A DNA stretch of 64,000 nucleotides from NCBI RefSeq assembly GCF_000411555.1, contig NZ_KE150486.1, forward strand, positions 372,001-436,000, read 5' to 3'. A model generated the notes under the pieces. That model saw only the letters and a list, made by a program, of their open reading frames with translations. It was not told the origin of the DNA and did no database searches. The first letter of the stretch is position 1, and every line of letters begins with the position of its first letter. Shown here piece by piece: positions 17,027 to 25,659 of this stretch. Source of the stretch: Atopobium sp. oral taxon 199 str. F0494. Lineage in GTDB: Bacteria > Actinomycetota > Coriobacteriia > Coriobacteriales > Atopobiaceae. The position numbers and the translations under genes are program-made.

Positions 17027-17920
17027 TCATCCTTTTCTTTCTCCGGTACGTACCTGGTATGCCGCCGGCAGCCGCCCGGATCTTGCCTTCTCTTCCGTGT
17101 CGTCTGATTCGTCATATCCATCCCATGGAGCTGTGGGGTCGACCGGTATCTGCCGTTTCTTAAAGGCATTGCAGGTCTGGTCGATATGGCGGAAGGCAAA
17201 TTCGAAATCATCTGTCCAGCCAGTGTGCCCGGTGCAGATAACGGGCCGGATGCCGCGATCCACAAGGAGCTTCCGCAGTTGTGTGAGCGACCGGTTTTGT
17301 TCTTTGATATCATCCGCAAGTCCGTTGATAAAGCCGTAACCGCCGTCCGCGCCCAGCCACAGGGCATCACCGGTGAAGAGATAACGGTTGTCAATCAGAT
17401 AAACCATATGCCCTTTTGTGTGGCCCGGACAGAGAATGGATTCAATCTGAATTTTACCAATCTTGAAAATTTCCCTGTCCTTCAAGAGGACCTTCTGGTT
17501 ACCCGTTTTTACCCGAGGCAGGGTATACAGATGGAAAAATACTTTCCGCTTCATTTCCCCGGTCAGATACCGGTTTTCGATCTCGCCAATGTAGAGGTTC
17601 GCATCCTGAAACAAACCGGGGCTGTCCTGTTCTACCGCTCCCACATGATCGGTGTCCTGATGGGTAATCAGAATCTCATGGATCATGGAAGGATTCAGGT
17701 TCAGCCATTGCATCTTCTCTTCTAACCGGTCATAGTTATATCCCGCATCGATCATCAATATCTGGTCGTCTTTCTTGTAGAAGAATACATTGGCAATCCA
17801 CTCTCTGACCGCAGCGGTGTGTTCATCGATCCATCCGGTATTCAAAGGCTTGAAAATCCCTTTTCCCCGGTAGGTCTTTGACATTACTTTTCGTTGAAAT
17901 TCGGTTGCTTTTTTTGACAT
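17027..17920 (-). CDS. Metallo-beta-lactamase-fold hydrolase
   Basis: A 297-residue MBL-fold protein. The metal motif reads THQDTDHVGA (H-x-D-x-D-H, Asp in place of the second His, as in many Firmicutes MBL proteins). It is followed by CPGHTKGH and FTGDALWL, and a late His in CTGHTGW. The substrate cannot be inferred. GAAAGAACAG-type sequence precedes the ATG. Codon use and neighbours suggest acquisition, probably from a Clostridia-like donor. It is 26 bases downstream of the ATC-hydrolase-like gene on the same strand. Confidence 0.78.
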   Translation of the reverse strand: MSKKATEFQRKVMSKTYRGKGIFKPLNTGWIDEHTAAVREWIANVFFYKKDDQILMIDAGYNYDRLEEKMQWLNLNPSMIHEILITHQDTDHVGAVEQDSPGLFQDANLYIGEIENRYLTGEMKRKVFFHLYTLPRVKTGNQKVLLKDREIFKIGKIQIESILCPGHTKGHMVYLIDNRYLFTGDALWLGADGGYGFINGLADDIKEQNRSLTQLRKLLVDRGIRPVICTGHTGWTDDFEFAFRHIDQTCNAFKKRQIPVDPTAPWDGYDESDDTEEKARSGRLPAAYQVRTGERKG

Positions 17921-17946
17921 CTGTTCTTTCCTCCTGTACGAACAAA

Positions 17947-18582
17947 TTACTGTGGATCTTTTACCTTATCTCCATAAATCCAGTAATCACAGATGTCTCC
18001 CCCGGAAGCAATGGTATGCTCCCGCTTCAATACGGAATGCATCATACCGATCGTCACATAATCGATATTACAGAGAGCAGGCATAATCTCCTGATATCCG
18101 TACCGGCCGCAGAAGTCAGCAATCGGACAGAAGGTAAAGTGATAGTAAAATCCGTCTTTGTGAAGCGAGTCGTCAAAAACAAATTTCCATGTATTGTATT
18201 CCTCCGGATGCTTCTCCGCATAGGCAGCGCTCTTCTTAATATTATTTTTTAAAAAGCGCACTCCCTTCTCTGCGTTCATATTGACCATACCCATGATAGC
18301 CTTCAGAAATCCGGAATCCAGCATTGCATTCACAGCATCGCCCATCACATCCGGAGATATTTCCCGGTCTGACGCGAGCCATACAGCAATGATGACAAAT
18401 GCCGTAGTTATGTTATGAGCCATAGGATTTTTATCACTGATGCCTTCGACTTTGGTCAGAAGGTCCTTGTAAATTGGCTTTGACCTTCGGATAACTTCTT
18501 TAACATCTCCCTGCCAGCGCTTTTGAAGTTCCGGTTTCAGGCCATGTGTCATGATTGCCCAGATAAGTGGTTGATACTTCAT
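17947..18582 (-). CDS. L-2-amino-thiazoline-4-carboxylic acid hydrolase-like protein
   Basis: A 211-residue protein of the ATC hydrolase family (PF14196-type). The C-terminal half shows FCPIADFCGRYGYQEIMPAL, and CNIDYVTIGM…LKREHTIASGGDICDYW, with conserved Cys near the end. The named enzyme opens a thiazoline ring to cysteine derivatives in Pseudomonas, but most members are uncharacterised. The ATG at 18582 has GGGAGGAAAG directly upstream; the longer frame to 18633 does not. It lies downstream of a truncated methyltransferase, an arrangement suggesting a once larger operon. Confidence 0.72.
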   Translation of the reverse strand: MKYQPLIWAIMTHGLKPELQKRWQGDVKEVIRRSKPIYKDLLTKVEGISDKNPMAHNITTAFVIIAVWLASDREISPDVMGDAVNAMLDSGFLKAIMGMVNMNAEKGVRFLKNNIKKSAAYAEKHPEEYNTWKFVFDDSLHKDGFYYHFTFCPIADFCGRYGYQEIMPALCNIDYVTIGMMHSVLKREHTIASGGDICDYWIYGDKVKDPQ

Positions 18583-18644
18583 CTTTCCTCCCTGTAAGCT
18601 GTGCCGCATTTGCGGCATCCAATACTTCCTCACTCACTGTGTAA

Positions 18645-18827
18645 TTATGGCTTTTTTCTTCCCACAGCATGCAGGCGAAGGTGCGCCCTTGCCTCAAGGC
18701 ACTCCACACGGAATCCTGCTGCCGTCATCAGATCCCGGACCTCGTCCAGGGAATAGCAGTGAACATCGCCCTTCCCGCAGAAACGATTCGCAAGTGGGAG
18801 TTTGATGTGGTTTGTAAACCACATCAA
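18645..18827 (-). pseudogene. SAM-dependent methyltransferase, C-terminal fragment
   Basis: About 60 residues resemble the end of a class I methyltransferase (GDVHCYSLDEVRDLMTAAGF, then RVECLEARAHLRLHAVG). The SAM-binding N-terminal part is absent, and an in-frame TGA lies just upstream. The break coincides with a 26-bp palindrome. It is probably the remnant of the first gene of the acquired methyltransferase/ATC hydrolase/MBL set. Confidence 0.6.
18802..18827. repeat. Perfect inverted repeat at the truncation point
   Basis: Arms TTGATGTGGTTT and AAACCACATCAA are separated by GT: 12 bp each with a 2-base centre. There is no T tract, so it is not a terminator. It sits exactly where the methyltransferase similarity stops. 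Confidence 0.7.
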
Positions 18828-18871
18828 GAACCTGTAAATATGTATTCATTATAGATTGAAGATCTTTATCG

Positions 18872-20503
18872 TCAGTTAGTAGCTTCATACAACGCGTCGC
18901 AAGCTGCCAATAAATCCTGATCGTGAGAAACGACAATGATGAGATGATTCTTTCGGATGTCTTTAAGATACTGAATGAGGTTGGCTTTACTTACCGCGTC
19001 AAGAGCTGAAGTCGGCTCATCAAGCAGCATGACGCGCGGGTTTTTGAGCAACATGCGAATAATCGCTATCTTTTGTTTCTCTCCGCCCGATAAAGACGTA
19101 TGGTGGGTATCGACAACCTCATCAAGATCGTTATTCGCAATAAAGTCATCAAGTCCAAGTAAGTCAGCTAATTCTATAACCCGTCTTCTGTCGGGCTTGT
19201 TTTTAGCGAGAAGTGTGAGATTGTTCCAGAGGGTATCTTGAAGAATAGCAGGTTCCTGTTCAACGAATCCAATGAGGTCTCTTCTTAAAGCATATTGGTC
19301 GAGCTCAGAGAGATGAAGCTGATCGTAGCAAATATCACCGCCGTAATAGCGGAAATACTCTCCAGCGATAAGTTTGAGGAGAGTACTTTTTCCAGAGCCG
19401 TTGTGTCCGGAAATACCATAGAGAGTTCCAACTTCAAACTCTCCACAAGCATCTTGAATCACGCTTACTTGAGAACCTGGATACGAAAAGGAAAGCTGTT
19501 TGAATGAGATCTTGTCCGTTTGGTCAAGAGATTTAGAGCCATGTTTCTCTTCAGGTTCATTCCAGAGTTGTTTTAACCTTGTGTAGTTGACCAACGCTTT
19601 TTGATAGTCATATCCAAATCCTGTGAAGTATTCTATTGCTGTCACCATAGTCGTAAAAAACCCAAGCGCAGTTGCAACATAGCCAACCTGAAGCGTTCCG
19701 GCAAGAATTTCTGTAGCAGCAACAAAGAGGAGCAAAGCTTCAGCTATCCCTCGTGAAATGCCCGTAAAAAGATTTATTTGAGCGCCAACCTTGTTAGTTT
19801 GATACATGGCGTTGCGAAGGGTCTGAAAGACTTCTCTCATCATTTTTACCGAACGAGAAAACAGAATGTGGAGACGAATAAATTCAACATTAGTAAGTTG
19901 TTCTTGCACACAAGAAGAATATCGAGAGAGTTCATCTTGAAACGTAAGACTTGAATCATAGGATTTCTTCTTAAAGAACTGATAGATACTGCCGGCAAAG
20001 AACGTCAGTAAAATACTTGCTATGGACAAAAGAGGGTCAAGTATCGCGAGAATAACTACCATAGCGATGAAGGTAGTGCCGTTTTCAAGGACTTTCGTAG
20101 CCGACATAAGGAAAAAAAGTGATATGCCATTCGTATCGTCATTCAAACGCTTGCGCCAATACGCCGGATCATATCCCACAAAAAATGAAGGAGTAAGGCG
20201 CTGGATGTGGCTGACCGCCTGAAGTTCCAACTCAAATGAAGAATCCGCCTGTAAGTAGGTATAAAGTATAGAAGAGAGGTAATTAAAGACTGCCGCTAAA
20301 ATACAACAGAAGGCCAATAACAGACACATATCTGCTATAAGACGCATTGACGGATTATTTTCAAGCAACATGTTGATAATATTTCCTGCTACTAAAGGAG
20401 ACGCGACAGATAAGATTGCTTGAGCGGAACTTGAGAATAAATACCCTACAAGCATCTTTTTATTTGGAATACTTCGCCAGCAGAATGAGAAGAGGCTAAA
20501 CAT
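18872..20503 (-). CDS. ABC exporter half-transporter (permease-ATPase fusion)
   Basis: A 543-residue protein with an N-terminal six-helix exporter domain (about 1-300) and a C-terminal ATPase. The ATPase has Walker A GHNGSGKST, signature LSGGE, Walker B VMLLDEPT and switch His in VSHD. It is alone, so it probably works as a homodimer; the class exports peptides, lipids or drugs. The substrate is not evident and no precursor peptide is adjacent. AGGA lies seven bases before the ATG. A Crp/Fnr regulator is encoded divergently 126 bases away and may control it. Confidence 0.85.
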   Translation of the reverse strand: MFSLFSFCWRSIPNKKMLVGYLFSSSAQAILSVASPLVAGNIINMLLENNPSMRLIADMCLLLAFCCILAAVFNYLSSILYTYLQADSSFELELQAVSHIQRLTPSFFVGYDPAYWRKRLNDDTNGISLFFLMSATKVLENGTTFIAMVVILAILDPLLSIASILLTFFAGSIYQFFKKKSYDSSLTFQDELSRYSSCVQEQLTNVEFIRLHILFSRSVKMMREVFQTLRNAMYQTNKVGAQINLFTGISRGIAEALLLFVAATEILAGTLQVGYVATALGFFTTMVTAIEYFTGFGYDYQKALVNYTRLKQLWNEPEEKHGSKSLDQTDKISFKQLSFSYPGSQVSVIQDACGEFEVGTLYGISGHNGSGKSTLLKLIAGEYFRYYGGDICYDQLHLSELDQYALRRDLIGFVEQEPAILQDTLWNNLTLLAKNKPDRRRVIELADLLGLDDFIANNDLDEVVDTHHTSLSGGEKQKIAIIRMLLKNPRVMLLDEPTSALDAVSKANLIQYLKDIRKNHLIIVVSHDQDLLAACDALYEATN

Positions 20504-20629
20504 CTGACAGTCCTATCTTGATATCTCACGTTGCAGTAATGCTAGATCAATTTCTCTCTTACTATTGTATTTAGTTGTGAAAACAGAAAGTTGCAACATT
20601 TTGGAAAGTTTTGGCGAAAAGGACGTGTC

Positions 20630-21298
20630 GTGGCCAGTTTTGTTATCGATTACGAGCTGCTTTCACAGACAAGGGCGTTTACCGGAGTGGATGAAAGTGA
20701 TTTTGAGGCGCTTCTCGCCCATCTTAAGGCCCAAGCGAGGCGCTATCAACGCGGTGAAATTGTGTTTTGCGCAGGTCAAAAGTCGCATAGGTTTGGCATC
20801 GTGCTTCAAGGATCCGTGCATGTCGAGGGTTCTGACGCGCAAGGCAACATTTCTGTTATGGGCGCGTTTCATGTGGGCGAGATGTTTGGCGAGGCGTATG
20901 CGGTACTGGGCAATGTACCCCTGCTTACGAGTGTCGTAGCTTCAGAAGCATCTGAGGTGCTCCTTTTGGACGTAAAACAGCTTACAACGCATGTATGCGC
21001 CGTGTGCGCGGGACTTGATTGTCTGACTACCAACCTGTTGCAATCGGTTGCCGAGAAGAACATCATGCTGTCACGCCGTATTCAAGATTCCGCGCCCAAA
21101 AGCATCCGTGGTAAGCTCCTCGCATATCTGAACACGCGAGCCCAGATGGAAGGCTCGCGTGAGTTTGACATTCCGTTCAATCGCCAACAGCTCGCCGATT
21201 ATCTGGGTGTAGACCGAAGCGCTCTTTCCGCAGTTATCTCTTCTTTAGCTCGAGAAGGAGCTATCAGTGTACATCGGAGTCATTTTGAGCTGCTGTAG
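20630..21298 (+). CDS. Crp/Fnr-family transcriptional regulator
   Basis: A 222-residue protein with an N-terminal cyclic-nucleotide-binding-type beta barrel (about 20-120, GEMFGEAYAVLG) and a C-terminal Crp-type helix-turn-helix (FNRQQLADYLGVDRSALSAV). The GTG at 20630 is favoured, with AAAGGA seven bases upstream; an ATG at 20591 has no such site. There is no cluster of N-terminal Cys for an Fnr Fe-S centre. Two Cys pairs exist in the barrel/hinge (VCAVCAGLDC), which could be redox-sensitive. It is divergent from the ABC exporter and ends two bases from the convergent amylase gene. Confidence 0.82.
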   Translation: MASFVIDYELLSQTRAFTGVDESDFEALLAHLKAQARRYQRGEIVFCAGQKSHRFGIVLQGSVHVEGSDAQGNISVMGAFHVGEMFGEAYAVLGNVPLLTSVVASEASEVLLLDVKQLTTHVCAVCAGLDCLTTNLLQSVAEKNIMLSRRIQDSAPKSIRGKLLAYLNTRAQMEGSREFDIPFNRQQLADYLGVDRSALSAVISSLAREGAISVHRSHFELL

Positions 21299-21300
21299 TA

Positions 21301-22617
21301 CTAGCCAAGCTTCCAATAGGAAAGACCGAATGCTGGCAGTCTCACGGTGCTGGACAAATCAACGGACTCTCCCGTAAGCAGCTCGTGAGCCGCTCCCCCA
21401 TTAAGCTGCACAGCAAAGGCGCATGCGTCAGCATTGACAGCAACCCAGATTTTCTCGCCAGCGCATTCCCGCTCAAAGACCAACTGGCGGTTGGTGAGAA
21501 AAACCTGTCGGTAGCCGCCATACTGGAGAGCCGGATGTGTACAATGGAGCTCTGCAAGCCGTGCGATCAAGTCGGTGAGCTCATTCCACTCCGGCGCGGC
21601 GTAGCTCAGGCGCAGAGCGTCGTCACCGTCGTGCTTATCGCCTTCGGCTGCCCATTCGCTGCCGTAGTACACACAGGGAATGCCTGGCATGCCAAAGAGG
21701 ATGCCGTAAAGCGCGGGCAGATGGCGCTTATCTTTAAGCACCGTGGCAACTCGTGTGACATCGTGGTTGTCCGCAAAAGACAAAAGATGCATGCCTTGAT
21801 ATATGCCACCCTCGCTAAATTGTCGGTTCAAGGAATAGTTGATTTCAAAGAGGTTGAGGTCGTTAAAGCTGGAATACAATCCTTTTTGGCATTCGTAGTT
21901 TGTGCAGCTTTCAAGCATATCAGCGTTGACAATACGCTTGTAGTCGCCGCCGAGAATCTCGCCAAGCAGCAAAAAATCGGGCTTCAGGCTGTCGCAAAAT
22001 GAGCGCAACTGCCGTAAAAAATCCTCATCAAGCAGGTAGGCCACGTCAAGGCGAAGTCCGTCGATGGCAAACTGCTCGGTCCAGAGACGAATAGACTCAA
22101 AGAGATGTTGCACTACCTCAGGGTTGCGCAGATTCAGCTTTACCAGGTCATAGTGACCTTCCCAGCCTTCGTACCACAGATTGTCGCTATACACGTCATT
22201 GCCGTCAAAATTAATGAAAAACCAGTCTTTATAGCGGGACTGTCCACGTTTTTCCAGCACGTCCTGAAACGCCCAGAACCCACGGCCAACATGGTTGAAT
22301 ACGCCATCCAACACTACGCGAATGCCCACTTCATGAAGCGACGCGCACACAGCGGCAAAGTCTTCATTCGTTCCTAGACGAGTATCGATGGTTTGATAAT
22401 CGCGCGTGTCGTAGCCGTGTCTGTCCGACTCAAACACGGGCGAGAAGTACACAGCATTGCAGTCAAGCCTGGTCAGATGAGGTATCCAGCCAATGACTTT
22501 GAGAATTCTATGCTCGAGTACACCGTCATTCTCGCGCGGGGCGCCGCAGAAGCCAATCGGGTAAATCTGATAGAAAACGCTTTTGTTTGCCCAAGTTATT
22601 GAATTATCGTCAGCCAT
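21301..22617 (-). CDS. GH13 alpha-amylase family enzyme (cyclomaltodextrinase/neopullulanase-like)
   Basis: A 438-residue cytoplasmic glycoside hydrolase without signal peptide. Catalytic residues are visible: nucleophile Asp191 (DGLRLDVAYL), acid/base Glu220 (LLLGEILGG) and transition-state Asp286 (FADNHD). The first conserved region is DGVFNHVG. It lacks the N-terminal dimerisation domain of neopullulanases, and a short C-terminal beta domain is present. Likely role: intracellular hydrolysis of maltooligosaccharides. It follows the dlt-like cluster on the same strand with a 75-base gap and may be independent. Confidence 0.87.
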   Translation of the reverse strand: MADDNSITWANKSVFYQIYPIGFCGAPRENDGVLEHRILKVIGWIPHLTRLDCNAVYFSPVFESDRHGYDTRDYQTIDTRLGTNEDFAAVCASLHEVGIRVVLDGVFNHVGRGFWAFQDVLEKRGQSRYKDWFFINFDGNDVYSDNLWYEGWEGHYDLVKLNLRNPEVVQHLFESIRLWTEQFAIDGLRLDVAYLLDEDFLRQLRSFCDSLKPDFLLLGEILGGDYKRIVNADMLESCTNYECQKGLYSSFNDLNLFEINYSLNRQFSEGGIYQGMHLLSFADNHDVTRVATVLKDKRHLPALYGILFGMPGIPCVYYGSEWAAEGDKHDGDDALRLSYAAPEWNELTDLIARLAELHCTHPALQYGGYRQVFLTNRQLVFERECAGEKIWVAVNADACAFAVQLNGGAAHELLTGESVDLSSTVRLPAFGLSYWKLG

Positions 22618-22692
22618 TGCCCTGTCCTCATCGTTTCGTATCTGCTGTAGATAAACCCATACAAGTATAGCGTTGTAGTTTTGGATAACGCC

Positions 22693-23658
22693 TTAGCTTA
22701 CTTCCTTCTCGTATCGCTCAAGTTCCTTCCACCATGAGGAGTACGCGGAATCGCGGCGATGATCAGCAAGGCCATAGGTGGTTTTGAGGTAGTTGCCTAC
22801 AAAGTCGGAAACCTTTTTTGCCCCGTTATAATTAAGGTGGTCTCCCCCGTCATACGAATCCGTTTCCCAGTCAATACCCATCTTTTGTATGTTTTCTGGC
22901 ATGTTGAGATCCAAATAATCAACTCCGAGTTCTTTGGCGAGGGCGGCAAAATAGTTATGTCGCGCCATGCTCCAGTTATAAGTGCTCGGCGTGCTGACAA
23001 GGACAGGAGTTATCCCTTTACTTTTGCAATATGCAATCATTTGTTTGAGATAGAAAAGATTGACCTGTGGAATCCGCTGCTGAGCGAACGTTGACGTCAT
23101 ATAGTTTGATGCATCCGCGGGCACTGTCCCTTTTTTGACAGCAAAGCCTTTATTCGGATCGCTCCAGGTGGCCGTGGGGTTTGTGAGGAAGTCTTTTGCG
23201 GTCAGGCTTTTCCATCTGTCGTGAAATTCGAATACCGGAAAAGTATCCTGTATCATACGCATGAAAGCCTCCTCGGGTTTTGTTGGCGTATAAAAAGAGT
23301 TTGTCTCAAATACAGCTACCTTGGGCTTTTGAGTTTCAAGCGCCCGGTGCAGAAGCGTATTGCTGTAGAAAGGTTTTTGAAGCGGTGTTGCGCTGGTATA
23401 TGAGGCAAAACCATAGTCTTTGAACATTTGTAGCGGTGAAAATGAAGCGTATGCTTCCGAGTCGCCAATAAAAAGAGCGTCCAGACTATAGGGCCTCTCG
23501 CCCATAACGCCATTGGCTTCCGGTCTGAGTGTTCCTGATTCTTTTGTAGTGTTTTTTGGCTGGACAATACGAGATGCCCCCATAAGAAGCAGGACGATAA
23601 CAGAGCTCACCAGTATCGCGTTCAGCGCAACTTTTGCCGTTTTTCGCAAAGACATCAT
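22693..23658 (-). CDS. Membrane-anchored SGNH-hydrolase-fold protein (DltD/AlgX-like)
   Basis: A 321-residue protein with one N-terminal membrane segment (about 10-30) and an extracytoplasmic SGNH-like domain. Ser67 lies in FIGDSEAY, with Asp273/His274 in YDGGDHLNYNG. Proteins of this fold follow MBOAT genes in alginate, dlt and similar acyl-transfer systems and complete transfer to the polymer. It is 49 bases downstream of the MBOAT gene on the same strand and is the last gene of the dlt-like set. Confidence 0.78.
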   Translation of the reverse strand: MMSLRKTAKVALNAILVSSVIVLLLMGASRIVQPKNTTKESGTLRPEANGVMGERPYSLDALFIGDSEAYASFSPLQMFKDYGFASYTSATPLQKPFYSNTLLHRALETQKPKVAVFETNSFYTPTKPEEAFMRMIQDTFPVFEFHDRWKSLTAKDFLTNPTATWSDPNKGFAVKKGTVPADASNYMTSTFAQQRIPQVNLFYLKQMIAYCKSKGITPVLVSTPSTYNWSMARHNYFAALAKELGVDYLDLNMPENIQKMGIDWETDSYDGGDHLNYNGAKKVSDFVGNYLKTTYGLADHRRDSAYSSWWKELERYEKEVS

Positions 23659-23707
23659 TAACGTTTCCTCAAAGTTCCTCTCAAAGTGTGTTGCTTTTCA
23701 ATACGCC

Positions 23708-25297
23708 TCAAAACTGTGCGTACATAGGCGCGACGGGCGTATACCCCCAGCCATAGGCACCGAAAATAACAATGGACATAAAGAGTGCAATGCATAAGAC
23801 ACCACAGAGCAATGGCTGCTTTCGTGCCACGTGCCAAAATTGCGCACCACGCTCAAGCGAAATATCTACAAGAAAGACGACGCCTAAGGCAACGACCACT
23901 ACCATATAATCATGGACATCCATACCCAGGTTTAATGCGCTTTTATTACAAAATGACTCCAGCCTGAATTTAGTAATCATGTGGATAAACATGGAAACGC
24001 CCATATCCAGCCCTTCAGCTCTGAAAAACAGTTCGCCGACAAAAATCACCATGAGTGTCCGGATTGTCTGGAACGTACGGTAAGGAAGACTGCTGCGATT
24101 TACGCCATATTTCTCGGCATACCTCTGCGCAAGAGGCTCAACGAGGCCACCGAGCGTAATAAGAACAAAATAATACATACCGAAAAAAAGATACTGAGAA
24201 CCAGCTCCATGCCACAGGCCATTGAGAAGCCAAACGCAAAACAGTGCCACAGAACTGGCAACAAGCGGTCCGAGCCTACCGCTCAATCGTCGCCGTAGAC
24301 TCTTGGTCAAGCGCTTTATCGGCCGACACAGCGTAACGGGATAATAGATATAATCTCGAAACCAGGCACCAAGCGTGACATGCCATCGTTTCCAGAATTC
24401 CGATGACGTACGTGAAAAAAATGGCTGTCGAAAGTTTTCGGGCATAGTAATGCCAAAGATGCGCGCCGTCCCAACAGTAACATCCATGGCACCTGAAAAG
24501 TCACAGTACAGCTCAAGAGTATAAAGTATTGCCGCCAGTGCAATACTACCTCCGTCGTATGCCGTAGGATTTCCGAAAACGGTTTTAACGAGAATATCAA
24601 GCCTGTCCGCAATAATAACCTTCTTAAAGAGGCCAAAAAGGATTCTCTGCATGCCGGCGAGCAGGTTACTTGCTCGTACGGGAGAACCCGCAAGCAGCTG
24701 AGGCATCGTCTCGTTAAAACGGCAGAATGGTCCTTCGATAATTTGCGGAAAGAAACTCAGAAACAAAGCCACATGACCCAGGTTCTTATCGGCACATACC
24801 GTTTTTCGGTAGACGTCGACAAGATACGAGATGGCCATCAGCGTATAAAACAAGATACCAATAGGAGCGGCTAAGGAGACGGCAGGCAATTCGAGATGCA
24901 GTCCGATATGCCCCAGCAGGTCTTTAATCCCGCCTCCAAAGAAGCCGAGATACTTACTATTCATAAGCAGTGCAAGGTTGAATAGTATGCCGAGAAGAAC
25001 AAGGAACCGCATGCTTCTGTCATAGCGCTTTTTGGTAAGCTTTTTTATACTTTTTTCCGCAGAGCTAACCTTTGTAGCGCAACGGAATCTGATTCGCTCG
25101 ATGCCAAGAGCGAGCAGCCACACCGAGACTGTAGATACCGCAATAAAAACTATAAGCCACTGGCTTATGATGAAAAAGCAGGTATAGCTTGCTATCAGAA
25201 GAGTTATCCAGCGCCGTCGAGCAGGTGTCAAACTATAGGCAACTATAACAGCGGGAAGGAACACCACTAGAAAAAGAGGTGAAAAAAGGGAGGCCAT
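23708..25297 (-). CDS. MBOAT-family O-acyltransferase (DltB/AlgI-like)
   Basis: A 529-residue polytopic membrane protein of the MBOAT family. The invariant His363 lies in WLLNGLWHGAGSQYLFFG. A second conserved region is FWKRWHVTLGAWFRDYIYYP (His306), and the family motif PQIIEGPFCRF is also present. DltB passes D-alanine from the carrier protein DltC across the membrane; AlgI does so with acetyl. The carrier protein encoded immediately upstream makes a thioester-linked amino-acid-derived donor more likely than acetyl-CoA. Confidence 0.87.
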   Translation of the reverse strand: MASLFSPLFLVVFLPAVIVAYSLTPARRRWITLLIASYTCFFIISQWLIVFIAVSTVSVWLLALGIERIRFRCATKVSSAEKSIKKLTKKRYDRSMRFLVLLGILFNLALLMNSKYLGFFGGGIKDLLGHIGLHLELPAVSLAAPIGILFYTLMAISYLVDVYRKTVCADKNLGHVALFLSFFPQIIEGPFCRFNETMPQLLAGSPVRASNLLAGMQRILFGLFKKVIIADRLDILVKTVFGNPTAYDGGSIALAAILYTLELYCDFSGAMDVTVGTARIFGITMPENFRQPFFSRTSSEFWKRWHVTLGAWFRDYIYYPVTLCRPIKRLTKSLRRRLSGRLGPLVASSVALFCVWLLNGLWHGAGSQYLFFGMYYFVLITLGGLVEPLAQRYAEKYGVNRSSLPYRTFQTIRTLMVIFVGELFFRAEGLDMGVSMFIHMITKFRLESFCNKSALNLGMDVHDYMVVVVALGVVFLVDISLERGAQFWHVARKQPLLCGVLCIALFMSIVIFGAYGWGYTPVAPMYAQF

Positions 25298-25338
25298 AGG
25301 TAGTCTTTCTCTTTCAAATACTCTTTTGAGCCTTTCCT

Positions 25339-25566
25339 TTAGTCTTCAATCAGACGCGTGACAAGGACCTGAATGTTTTCTGCTGAATTAAAATTATCGG
25401 CAACAATGTCAACTGCGGGAATCTCAATATCGAATTGATCTTCAAGCTCTGAAATGAGTGCCACGATAGCAAGTGAGTCAAGATAGTGGTCATCAACGAG
25501 TGTGGTACATGTTGTTACGTCGACTCCAGGCATAAGCTCTTTCAGAATTGCAACAATCTTTTCCAT
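25339..25566 (-). CDS. Acyl/aminoacyl carrier protein (DltC-like)
   Basis: 75 residues forming a phosphopantetheine carrier domain. The attachment Ser is in YLDSLAIVALISELEDQF, the conserved D-S-L site. Length and the acidic helix II/III (VADNFNSAENI) resemble DltC. It lies between the decarboxylase and MBOAT genes, consistent with carrying the activated group from the adenylation enzyme to the membrane transferase. An ATG with AGAAATAACC-type leader is used. No dedicated 4'-phosphopantetheinyl transferase is in the window. Confidence 0.88.
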   Translation of the reverse strand: MEKIVAILKELMPGVDVTTCTTLVDDHYLDSLAIVALISELEDQFDIEIPAVDIVADNFNSAENIQVLVTRLIED

Positions 25567-25659
25567 GGTTATTTCTCTTTCTCGTATGAGCGGATGTTTA
25601 GGGTTTACGGGGTACGTGCCGTAGCGGTATCATTTCGGGTTGTGTGAGACTGTGAAGCT

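Noticed and set aside
16580-17030. Minus-strand frames over the transposase remnant
   Set aside because: They are reverse reads of the IS256-type fragment and show no independent protein features.
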